Source: Microbulbifer sp. MI-G (GTDB taxonomy: Bacteria; Pseudomonadota; Gammaproteobacteria; Pseudomonadales; Cellvibrionaceae). Taken from it: 64,000 nt of DNA. Made by a program: the position numbers and the translations under genes. Below, piece after piece: positions 40,201 through 47,910 of the stretch; within the stretch, counting starts at the first letter, position 1; each line of letters opens with the position of its first letter. The notes under the pieces are model-generated. The model was given only the letters and a program-made list of their open reading frames with translations, had not been told where the DNA came from and searched no databases. The DNA is taken from positions 2,469,501 to 2,533,500 of the forward strand of contig NZ_CP098023.1 of NCBI RefSeq assembly GCF_030440425.1, written 5' to 3'.

Positions 40201-40869
40201 TCAAACATCTCTTTTAGTAACAATGGTTAACCCGTCCCCAACGGGCAAAAGCAGCATATCAACCCGGTTGTCTTTATGAATTTTCTGATTCAGGGCTTTG
40301 ATGGCCAGGGTATCCGGGTCGTTTTTGTCGTCATCTACAACACTGCCCCCCCAGAGTACGTTGTCGACTAAAATAAGACCACCAGGGCGGATCAATTGTA
40401 GGCACTGCTCGTAGTAAGTGTCATAACCAGTTTTATCAGCATCAATAAAGGCCATGTCAAACTGGTTGTGTTGCTTTTGCTCGATCAGCTTTGCCAGAGT
40501 CTCTGAAGCAGGGGCAAGATAGAGTTTTATTTTCTGAGAACACCCTGCCTGTGTCCAAAAGGCTCTGGCTGTGTCAGTGTATTCTTTATTGATGTCGCAG
40601 GCGATCATTTCCCCGGTTTCCGGCAGGGCCATGGCCACAGACAATGCACTGTAACCGGTGAACACACCTACCTCAATCGCTCTCCTGGCCTTTATCAGTC
40701 TTGCCAGCAGCGCCATCAGCTGCCCTTGTTCGGGTGAGATTTGCATCTCAGCCTGGGTATACGTACGGGTGACATTCCTAAGTTCAATCAGTACAGGGTG
40801 CTCTCGCATACCGGTGTTAAGGATATATTCCCGTACAGCAGGAGGAAAATCTCGAGTTTGGCTGCTCAT
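40201..40869 (-). CDS. SAM-dependent O-methyltransferase (CCoAOMT-like)
   Basis: A 222-residue class I methyltransferase of the catechol/caffeoyl-CoA O-methyltransferase group. Motifs: AIEVGVFTGYSALSVAMALP (SAM loop), GEMIACDINKEYTDTARAFW, FDMAFIDADKTGYDTYYEQCL (metal-binding Asp) and GGLILVDNVLWGGSV (metal-binding Asp-Asn), followed by LLPVGDGLTIV. The ATG at 40867-40869 gives the usual length; upstream methionines lie in non-conserved sequence. It lies beyond the IS relic on the minus strand and no operon partner is visible. Substrate unknown. Confidence 0.9.
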   Translation of the reverse strand: MSSQTRDFPPAVREYILNTGMREHPVLIELRNVTRTYTQAEMQISPEQGQLMALLARLIKARRAIEVGVFTGYSALSVAMALPETGEMIACDINKEYTDTARAFWTQAGCSQKIKLYLAPASETLAKLIEQKQHNQFDMAFIDADKTGYDTYYEQCLQLIRPGGLILVDNVLWGGSVVDDDKNDPDTLAIKALNQKIHKDNRVDMLLLPVGDGLTIVTKRDV

Positions 40870-41102
40870 AAGATATGCCCATTTCCATTGACTTGTGAGA
40901 TGATATGACCGCGCAAGACCAGTATGCTTCTCTGTAGCCAATTTGACAATTCGAGCCCTCGCCAGCACCGTATTTGCTCAGCACAAGGCCCTGTGCAGCG
41001 GTAATACCATGCCAACCGTTCATTCTTCAACGCTGCGCCCTCTAGACCACCCGACTCAGAAGTTACTCTCTAAGCTGGCTGAATATACTAACAGCAGTTG
41101 GT

Positions 41103-41492
41103 TCAACCTCCTCTATGGTAGCGAACCGACGCTTTCACCACTCCTTCCACTACCAGCTCCTGACCCTCCAAGACAGAGATGGCCGGGTATTTGGAGTTGG
41201 CCGACAATAAGCATCCTCGCTTCCTGTCTAGAATTTTGCATGTTAACTGGCCATCCAGAGCCACCACTACAACGTCACCATGTACCGGAGTTAGCGATCG
41301 ATCGACAATAAGCAAGTCACGATCATGGATGCCCGCCTCCACCATGGAGTCTCCGTTGGCCTGAACCATATAGGTTGCCGCTGGCCTGGAGATTAGATGC
41401 GCATCCAGGCTGAGTGCAGATTCCAGGTGATCATCAGCTGGAGAGGGAAAGCCGCAGGCAACGCCGCTACTGTAGAGAGAAGAGAGTTTCAT
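41103..41492 (-). CDS. umuD: UmuD, SOS mutagenesis protein (orphan)
   Basis: A 129-residue UmuD. The Cys13-Gly14 cleavage site lies in VACGFPSP, the nucleophile Ser49 in QANGDSMVEAG, and the general base Lys86 in DGQLTCKILD; the 36- and 37-residue spacings equal those of E. coli UmuD (C24, S60, K97). RecA-stimulated self-cleavage to UmuD' is therefore expected. A perfect LexA box lies just upstream. No umuC follows: the next gene starts within 240 bp and is a methyltransferase. It must partner with a polymerase encoded elsewhere, or be a leftover. Confidence 0.88.
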   Translation of the reverse strand: MKLSSLYSSGVACGFPSPADDHLESALSLDAHLISRPAATYMVQANGDSMVEAGIHDRDLLIVDRSLTPVHGDVVVVALDGQLTCKILDRKRGCLLSANSKYPAISVLEGQELVVEGVVKASVRYHRGG

Positions 41493-41507
41493 AAGGACAC
41501 CTGTAGA

Positions 41508-41523
41508 CTGTATATACATACAG
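41508..41523 (-). promoter_or_regulatory. LexA box upstream of umuD
   Basis: CTGTATATACATACAG is a perfect CTGT-N8-ACAG operator 15 bp before the umuD ATG, so LexA would block transcription and ribosome access until DNA damage. Confidence 0.92.
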
Positions 41524-41760
41524 ATTAATGCTGCGAGTGCCAGGCGGGCAAGAATAATCAGTGACCGAGAGACCTCTAAGCTTCCAGAAGGGCCAGAATC
41601 CGGGTTGGCACCCTCCAGGGAATCTCCACCCATACTTTTCGCCTGTCGCCACAAACCGCTGAACAGAGATGGCCAGCACTGGCTCACGGGGTAGCTCCAT
41701 ATTGCAGACTTTTGCCTCCCATGCCTTGAAACCGGCCAGTATTAGCCAGCCCCGGCCCTC

Positions 41761-41788
41761 TGGGTCTGGGTCTGGGTCTGGGTCTGGA
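41761..41788 (+). repeat. Hexanucleotide microsatellite (TGGGTC)n
   Basis: Four tandem TGGGTC units plus a partial one. On the minus strand they would encode alternating Pro-Asp in an open frame that has no clear start, so a coding role is doubtful. Copy number could vary by slippage. Confidence 0.6.
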
Positions 41789-41832
41789 CACCGTAAGACC
41801 TCAACCAGGCACGCTATCCTGCTATCAATCTA

Positions 41833-41876
41833 TTGACACAATAATTATATTCGAATATTATTCGAACTTTATTCGA
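41833..41876 (+). promoter_or_regulatory. Promoter and operator of the TetR-efflux operon
   Basis: TTGACA (41833-41838) and TATTAT (41856-41861) are 17 bp apart, a near-consensus sigma-70 promoter. Three ATTCGA(A/G) repeats at 41849, 41860 and 41870, spaced 10-11 bp, overlap the -10 element and start. They form an operator for autorepression by the downstream TetR protein. Confidence 0.8.
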
Positions 41877-41921
41877 GCAGGATGCAGATTCTGACCACAA
41901 TCGACATACTGGAGAACACTG

Positions 41922-42650
41922 ATGCCGCGATCCCTCACAAAAAGTGCCGGCGAACAGGAAGCTATGATTCTGGAAGCCGCTGTGAAATGCATAGAACAAA
42001 GCTCAATTCTCGACTTCACGATGGCAGCGGTTAGCAAGGAAGCTGGTCTGTCGATGGGTTCAATCTACAAGCATGTGCAATCCAAGGAAGATGTTTTGGT
42101 CGCACTGTCAACACACGCTTTTAGCTATGAGCGCAATGTGTTTACGGATGTAATGAATCTGCCTCTAAGCACACCGGAACGATTGGTCGCGACCATGCTT
42201 GTGCTGTCCGACAAGTTCCATCACTATCCATTTGGGGCACAATTAAAGATGCTTGTCAGCAACCAGGCTGTGCTTCAACGCGCTTCAAGCGGCTGGATCG
42301 AGAAACTGAGACATATCAATACCGAAATCGGACAGGTATTTGAGGCTGCCATGGTTCGAGCCTGTAATACCGGTGAACTCATCACCGGTGACAGTGACCG
42401 GGAAATAATGCTCGATACCATTTGTGTGAGTCTGTGGTCCATGCATGTAGGGTTTGTACAAGTCGCGTACCAGCGATTTGCGTTTGAACAACACCAGGTC
42501 ACTGCCAAGTTGCCATTCCCAATCCCAACCAATCATGTGCTATTAAATGGCGCACAACGGTTCATCAACAGCTTTCCCTGGAAAAAACCACTGGATAAAC
42601 AGGGCATAGAAAAGGCAAGTGCCTTACTAACAGAGCGAGGCTATCGATGA
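41922..42650 (+). CDS. TetR/AcrR-family regulator of the RND operon
   Basis: A 242-residue repressor. N-terminal HTH: ILEAAVKCIEQSSILDFTMAAVSKEAGLSMGSIYKHVQSKEDVLVAL, residues about 15-65, the classic TetR DNA-binding domain. The remaining helical domain would bind an effector. It is the first gene of the operon with adaptor and pump. Operator repeats overlap its promoter, which suggests autoregulation relieved by a pump substrate. The ATG at 41922 follows GGAGAA. Confidence 0.9.
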   Translation: MPRSLTKSAGEQEAMILEAAVKCIEQSSILDFTMAAVSKEAGLSMGSIYKHVQSKEDVLVALSTHAFSYERNVFTDVMNLPLSTPERLVATMLVLSDKFHHYPFGAQLKMLVSNQAVLQRASSGWIEKLRHINTEIGQVFEAAMVRACNTGELITGDSDREIMLDTICVSLWSMHVGFVQVAYQRFAFEQHQVTAKLPFPIPTNHVLLNGAQRFINSFPWKKPLDKQGIEKASALLTERGYR

Positions 42651-42675
42651 TAAATGGGTTGTCGGAGCTATCGCG

Positions 42676-43794
42676 ATGATTTTACGATGGATAGCCATTA
42701 TCACAGTGGCCGGTGTAATTGTGAGTGGGCTTGGCGTTTATAAATTTTTTGAAATCAAAGCCACCATTGATGCGGTAGAGGAACAGCCCGAATATTTCGA
42801 GACTGTTGAAGCAGAACTGGCTAAACCCACCACACATGTTCCCAAGGTTACTGCGCTCGGGGTTGTGGTTGCGCCGCAGCAGGTCACCCTGCGCAATGAA
42901 CTGCCAGGTTATATTACTGCCGTTAATTTCCAATCCGGGGCCGCCGTCAAAAAGGGCGAAGTCATCCTACAGCTTGATATCAGCGAGCAACTGGCCAACC
43001 TCTCCTCCGAAGAAGTACGCGCCAAACTTGCTGAATCTGTCTACAGGCGTGGTGTTGAACTGCGAAAATCCGATGCCGTCAGCGAGGAAACCACTGAGCG
43101 GTCTCTTGCAGAGTGGAACGTAATCAAAGCCGATATTGCGGCGACCCGCAGCATTATCAGTCGGCGAACAATTCGTGCACCGTTTGATGGCGTGATTGGC
43201 ATCCATCAATTTGAAGTTGGCCAATACCTCAACATCAATACCAAAATCACCACCCTGGTTGGCAGCACAAAAGAGAGGTGGGTTGATTTCAGCTTACCGC
43301 AGTTTTACGGTGAACTCGCTATGGGCATCATAGTCCGCGCACAGCTGATACGTTCATATGATCAAATCAATAGTGCTTATTTCAATGCAACCATCATTGC
43401 CGGTGACTCGGTGATTACGGCTGGCTCACGTAGCCGACTGTATCGTGCGCTGGTGACAGAAGGCGCACAGCAACTCACCCATAATGCATCCGTCAAAGTT
43501 GAGGTGCCTGTTGGACAGGCCAGGTTATTGTCGGCACTGCCGGTTCAATCCATTCGCAGTGACAGAGGGGGGCAATTTGTTTTCGCCCTTGATCCGGATC
43601 ATGAAAAGGCCGGATACTATCGAGCGCGACGTATCCCTGTTTCTGTAGAAAGCGAGCAACAAGAGCGCACACTCGTTGTGGGTGATTTGAACCATGGTGA
43701 CTTGGTAGCCACAGCAGGCTCTTTCAAGTTGTACCCAGGCATGCTTGCACAAATCAGTGATCGGCCAGTCATCACCACAACAAAGCAAGAGTAA
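42676..43794 (+). CDS. RND efflux periplasmic adaptor (membrane fusion protein)
   Basis: A 372-residue HlyD/AcrA-type adaptor. A single N-terminal anchor helix (residues 4-24) replaces a lipobox. Lipoyl-type half-motifs are ELPGYITAVNFQSGAAVKKGEVILQLD and TIRAPFDGVIGIHQFEVGQYL, with a short helical hairpin between. A beta-barrel and a membrane-proximal domain follow. The pump gene begins 5 bp later. The adaptor links the inner-membrane pump to a TolC-like channel; no channel gene is present here. Confidence 0.92.
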   Translation: MILRWIAIITVAGVIVSGLGVYKFFEIKATIDAVEEQPEYFETVEAELAKPTTHVPKVTALGVVVAPQQVTLRNELPGYITAVNFQSGAAVKKGEVILQLDISEQLANLSSEEVRAKLAESVYRRGVELRKSDAVSEETTERSLAEWNVIKADIAATRSIISRRTIRAPFDGVIGIHQFEVGQYLNINTKITTLVGSTKERWVDFSLPQFYGELAMGIIVRAQLIRSYDQINSAYFNATIIAGDSVITAGSRSRLYRALVTEGAQQLTHNASVKVEVPVGQARLLSALPVQSIRSDRGGQFVFALDPDHEKAGYYRARRIPVSVESEQQERTLVVGDLNHGDLVATAGSFKLYPGMLAQISDRPVITTTKQE

Positions 43795-43799
43795 CCGGG

Positions 43800-46700
43800 A
43801 TGGATATTTTCGTTAAGCGGCCGGTTCTCTCTATCGTTCTCTCAATTGTCTTACTCCTGTCTGGTAGTTTCGCAGCGTTTAAAATCGCTGTTGTACAGTT
43901 CCCCCAACTGGAAAGTGCCAATATCCTGATCACCACTGCCTACCCAGGCGCTTCGCCAGATGCAGTCCAGGGTTTTGTCACCGACCCAATCGAGCGGATT
44001 GCGATGACCACTCCCGGTGTTGACTATGTCGAATCTACCACCACAGCTGGGCTAAGCAACGTAGCGGTGTGGCTGAAACTGGATGAAAACAGTAGCGAAG
44101 CGCTGGCAGAGCTGAACTCTAGAATGAACCAGATCCGTTCTGAATTACCCGGTAACGCACTCGATCCGTCTATTTCTGTACGCCGCTCTGATCAGCCACA
44201 AGCATTATTTTATTTAAATGTGAACAGCGAAGGGTGGTCTCGGTCAACTATAACCGATTATTTAGCGCGCCATGTGCAGCCACAACTGGCTTCTATCGGC
44301 GGTGTCCAGCGCATTGCCCTGGAAGGGGGTCGCGACCCGGCGATGCGGATTTGGCTTGACCCCATCCGTCTCGCCGCCCTGGGTCTCAGCGCAGATCAAG
44401 TGATTCAGGCATTGTCGAACAACAATGTACTCGCGGCAATTGGCAAAACCAAAAATGCTGGGCAACAGATCAGCCTGCAGACCAATGCCACACTGCGCAA
44501 TGTGGACGATTTTGAACAATTAATTGTCAGCAATCGGGAGGGTGTATTAATACGCCTCATGGACATTGCGCGCGTTGAGCTTGGCGAAGATCGGGGTGAT
44601 GACCTGTCCCGTGTCGACCAGGCAGAGACCGTCTTTATTTCCGTTTGGAGTCTCCCCGGTGCCAACGCTATTGAGATTGGCGATGAGCTCTACAAGCGCC
44701 TAGAGAGAATCAATGCAACGCTGCCCAGCGGATTGGATATTGAGATCGCCTTTGATGCAACCATTTATATGCGTAATGCGCTCAAGGAGATCATGACAAC
44801 ACTCCTCGAAACCGTTTTGCTCGTTGGCCTGGTTGTTTTACTACTGATGGGGTCATTCCGCACATCGCTCGTACCGCTTGTGACTATCCCGATTTCAATC
44901 CTGGGCGCCATTGGCCTAATCCATGCAATGGGCTTTACACTCAACCTGTTAACGATACTTGCAATTGTCCTTTCGGTTGGTCTCGTGGTAGATGATGCGA
45001 TTGTCGTGGTCGAAAATGTCGCACGTCATATGCGCACTGGCAAGTCCCGCCTCGAAGCCGCCCTCACAAGCTCACGAGAGCTTTTTGCGCCAATCGTTGC
45101 AATGACACTCACAATGGCTGCGGTCTACATCCCCATCGGATTTGTCAGCGGCTTGACAGGAGCGCTGTTTAGGGAGTTTGCCTTTACGCTGGCGATCGCT
45201 GTTCTGATTTCCGGCGTGGTAGCCGTCACGCTATCCCCCATTATGAGCGCCCAGGTATGCGCAGATAAGGGTAAGGAATCTGCGGGTTCACGCTTTATGA
45301 ACTCCATTTTTGATCGTATACGCAGGGTATACCGAACTCTCCTGACCGGCATACTCGTATGGCGCCCTCAAGTAACCTTTATGGGATTCTTTCTCAGTTT
45401 GTTGGTTATCCCGTTTTTCCTGTTTTCTGCCAAGGAACTGGCACCGGTAGAAGACCAGGGCAGCATTCTGGTAATTATCGAATCACCGCCAGAGGCGCAT
45501 GTTCAATACACTCGCAATTACATGCAGGACGTGGTACAGGTCGCCTCTGAGTTGCCTGGTTTTTCGCAGATGTGGCAAGTCCTGACAGCATCAGGCGGTT
45601 TTGCCGGTATTGAGTTTGTTGACTACACCGACCGCGACTTTACTGTTCAGGAAATACGTGATTCTGTATTTCAGAAAATGTCTGGCATCACTGGCCTGCG
45701 TGTATTACCCATCATGCCCGGCGCATTGCCAGCTGCCGGGCAGTTTGATGTAGAGATGGTCATTCAAAGCCCGGATACATACGAGGAGATGGCACAGTAT
45801 ATTGCACCTCTGATCGACGCAGCTTATGCAAGTGGTCACTTCACGTTCGTCCAGACCGATTTACATATCGACCAGCACCAAGCTCGCCTGAAGCTCGATC
45901 ATGATCGCATTGCTGATTTCGGTCTCAATGTGCAACAGGTCAGTGCCCAGTTGGCAGCGCTGATTTCCGATCAGGATGTCAATCGTTTTGACGCAAACGG
46001 TAAGTCCTACCGGGTTATCCCAATGGTGGAGGATTTTGCGCGTAATGATCCGCACAGCTTGCTCAACCTCCAGTTGACAACACCGGCAGGCGATCTGGTT
46101 CCTGTTCGCATGATCGCCACGCTGGAGCGGGACACTGGCCCGCGTGCACTCGGCAAATTCAACCAACTTCGCTCGTTCAGGATTATGGGTGGTATCCATT
46201 CCGGCACTACGACGGATGCGGCCCTATCCGCGTTAGAAGCGGCCGCCAAAGATATTATTCCTAACAACTATACGATTGACTATGCAGGTATATCACGATC
46301 ATTACGCGCTGAAGGTACAGGTTTTGTCTCGGTACTGTTGATCTCAATGGCGTTGGTCTACCTCTTGTTGGCAATCCAGTTCAACAGCTTCCGTGCTCCC
46401 CTTGTTGTGCTTCTAGGTTCCGTGCCGCTGGCACTTTCCGGGGCCATGCTGTTCAGTTTTCTGGGTCTTACAACAATCAACATCTACGCCCAGATTGGTT
46501 TTATTACCTTGGTGGGTCTGGTTGCAAAGAACGGTATACTGATTACAGAGTTTGCCAACGAACTGCAGCAGCAAGGCTTGATGAAACTGGAAGCGGTTAT
46601 TGAAGCTGCTGCGGTGCGGCTACGCCCTATCCTGATGACCACACTCGCAACTGTGGTAGGTCATTTCCCATTAGTATTGGTCACCGGCGCCGGTGCCGAA

Positions 46701-46886
46701 GCTCGAAACTCAATCGGGATTATTCTCGTCGCCGGTATGGTCATCGGCACCCTATTCACACTTTTTATTCTACCCTGTATCTATATGTTATTCGGCGGTA
46801 CACTCAAGGCTCACCGAAAGCAGGCAGCGAAGAAAGCCATCATCAAATTCAACCATGAGGGAGTGGTCGCAACCAGTCTTAGCTAA
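43800..46886 (+). CDS. RND-family efflux permease
   Basis: A 1028-residue inner-membrane drug/proton antiporter of the HAE1-type RND family. It has 12 predicted helices, two large periplasmic loops, and GLVVDDAIVVVENVARHM in TM4, with the paired aspartates of the proton relay. Also seen are FRAPLVVLLGSVPLALSGAM and GLVAKNGILITEFANEL, conserved TM10-TM11 sequences. The N-terminus MDIFVKRPVLSIVLSIVLLL is typical. It is cotranscribed with TetR and adaptor. Substrate unknown. Downstream, 46887-47221 contains no gene or clear terminator. Confidence 0.95.
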   Translation: MDIFVKRPVLSIVLSIVLLLSGSFAAFKIAVVQFPQLESANILITTAYPGASPDAVQGFVTDPIERIAMTTPGVDYVESTTTAGLSNVAVWLKLDENSSEALAELNSRMNQIRSELPGNALDPSISVRRSDQPQALFYLNVNSEGWSRSTITDYLARHVQPQLASIGGVQRIALEGGRDPAMRIWLDPIRLAALGLSADQVIQALSNNNVLAAIGKTKNAGQQISLQTNATLRNVDDFEQLIVSNREGVLIRLMDIARVELGEDRGDDLSRVDQAETVFISVWSLPGANAIEIGDELYKRLERINATLPSGLDIEIAFDATIYMRNALKEIMTTLLETVLLVGLVVLLLMGSFRTSLVPLVTIPISILGAIGLIHAMGFTLNLLTILAIVLSVGLVVDDAIVVVENVARHMRTGKSRLEAALTSSRELFAPIVAMTLTMAAVYIPIGFVSGLTGALFREFAFTLAIAVLISGVVAVTLSPIMSAQVCADKGKESAGSRFMNSIFDRIRRVYRTLLTGILVWRPQVTFMGFFLSLLVIPFFLFSAKELAPVEDQGSILVIIESPPEAHVQYTRNYMQDVVQVASELPGFSQMWQVLTASGGFAGIEFVDYTDRDFTVQEIRDSVFQKMSGITGLRVLPIMPGALPAAGQFDVEMVIQSPDTYEEMAQYIAPLIDAAYASGHFTFVQTDLHIDQHQARLKLDHDRIADFGLNVQQVSAQLAALISDQDVNRFDANGKSYRVIPMVEDFARNDPHSLLNLQLTTPAGDLVPVRMIATLERDTGPRALGKFNQLRSFRIMGGIHSGTTTDAALSALEAAAKDIIPNNYTIDYAGISRSLRAEGTGFVSVLLISMALVYLLLAIQFNSFRAPLVVLLGSVPLALSGAMLFSFLGLTTINIYAQIGFITLVGLVAKNGILITEFANELQQQGLMKLEAVIEAAAVRLRPILMTTLATVVGHFPLVLVTGAGAEARNSIGIILVAGMVIGTLFTLFILPCIYMLFGGTLKAHRKQAAKKAIIKFNHEGVVATSLS

Positions 46887-47221
46887 TGAGGTAGTGGCAC
46901 CGTCCCTAGTTTAACTGTATAAAAATCCCTTTATGGATAGCACTCATCCTAACAGCAGGATTATACTTTGTTCAAATAAATTCAGATTTATATTATCTCC
47001 TCTATTTAACAATTCTGCACATTGAGATTTTTTCTACGGCAATTTTTTTGGGACCATAACTAAGCCTCAGTGAAAAGCCTCGCACTGTTAGTACGAGATC
47101 ATTCTCAAGGGGAAGTTAAAAAGTATTTCTTATACCCCTCTCGTTACTCACAGGCTCACTACGCTTTGGACACAATCAATATAGCAAAATTAAAATAATA
47201 CGATTTTTGCACCTTTCATTT

Positions 47222-47725
47222 CTAAGGACGTGGTTGTGCAGATGGTCCTTTATAGTCAGCTTCCTGCTTTGCTATGCCAAGGATATGCAAACTGAAATCG
47301 TCATCCTCCCCTTCAAGCAACCCTGGTAATTCTGTTCTGAAATCCGATCTTCGACACCACTTACACATATCATCCTCCCAGGATAGCCACCGACGATAGG
47401 CGTGTCGCCCCATTTCCTTTTCATAGAGGGCGATATATGCCTGTTCGAAAACAGAAATCAGCATTGCAAATAAAACTTTCTTTCGCTCTTTTTGCTCGCC
47501 TGTCAAATCCCCCTGATCACCTTGGGCCTGAAATAATTTCAGGTCTGCATTATCCAGGACTAATGTCAGGAAACTGGTGTAGGCATCATTCAGTCGCTGG
47601 TTAAGCGTATCGGCTTCTGCTCTTCTCTCTTTTCTTTTATCTTGTAGAAACACATAAATCGCCAGTGGCAAACCAACTACAGTGACCACATAACTTAACG
47701 CTTCAAACCATTGAATCCAATTCAT
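47222..47725 (-). CDS. Hypothetical protein with one N-terminal membrane helix
   Basis: A 167-residue protein. After MNWIQWFEA there is one membrane helix (about 10-27, SYVVTVVGLPLAIYVFL), then basic residues and a cytoplasmic helical region with YTSFLTLVLDN and VFEQAYIALYEKEMG. This layout is common in small proteins of unknown function that sense membrane or phage stress, but I cannot assign a family. It has no operon partner. Confidence 0.65.
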   Translation of the reverse strand: MNWIQWFEALSYVVTVVGLPLAIYVFLQDKRKERRAEADTLNQRLNDAYTSFLTLVLDNADLKLFQAQGDQGDLTGEQKERKKVLFAMLISVFEQAYIALYEKEMGRHAYRRWLSWEDDMCKWCRRSDFRTELPGLLEGEDDDFSLHILGIAKQEADYKGPSAQPRP

Positions 47726-47849
47726 GACTCTCAGCCTGCTTAATATGCACCATTACCAGCAAGACACATATTATAAATGCACCCGCTTTAATACACTAGC
47801 CAGGCATTGCTCTAAATATTTACTACAATAAATTCAAAATACTAACGGT

Positions 47850-47890
47850 AAAAAAGCCAGCAAATCCAGTGCGCTGGCTTTTTATTTTTT
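47850..47890. terminator. Bidirectional intrinsic terminator
   Basis: AAAAAGCCAGC and GCTGGCTTTTT form an 11-bp stem with an 11-base loop, followed by TATTTTTT on the plus strand and flanked by A-runs, so it can act in both directions. On the minus strand it ends the amidohydrolase transcript. Confidence 0.88.
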
Positions 47891-47910
47891 ATATCAGGCA
47901 TGACAATAGG

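Noticed and set aside
41467..41760. Minus-strand open frame upstream of umuD containing a Pro-Asp repeat
   Set aside because: It crosses the LexA box and the TGGGTC microsatellite and shows no protein-family signal; open by composition.
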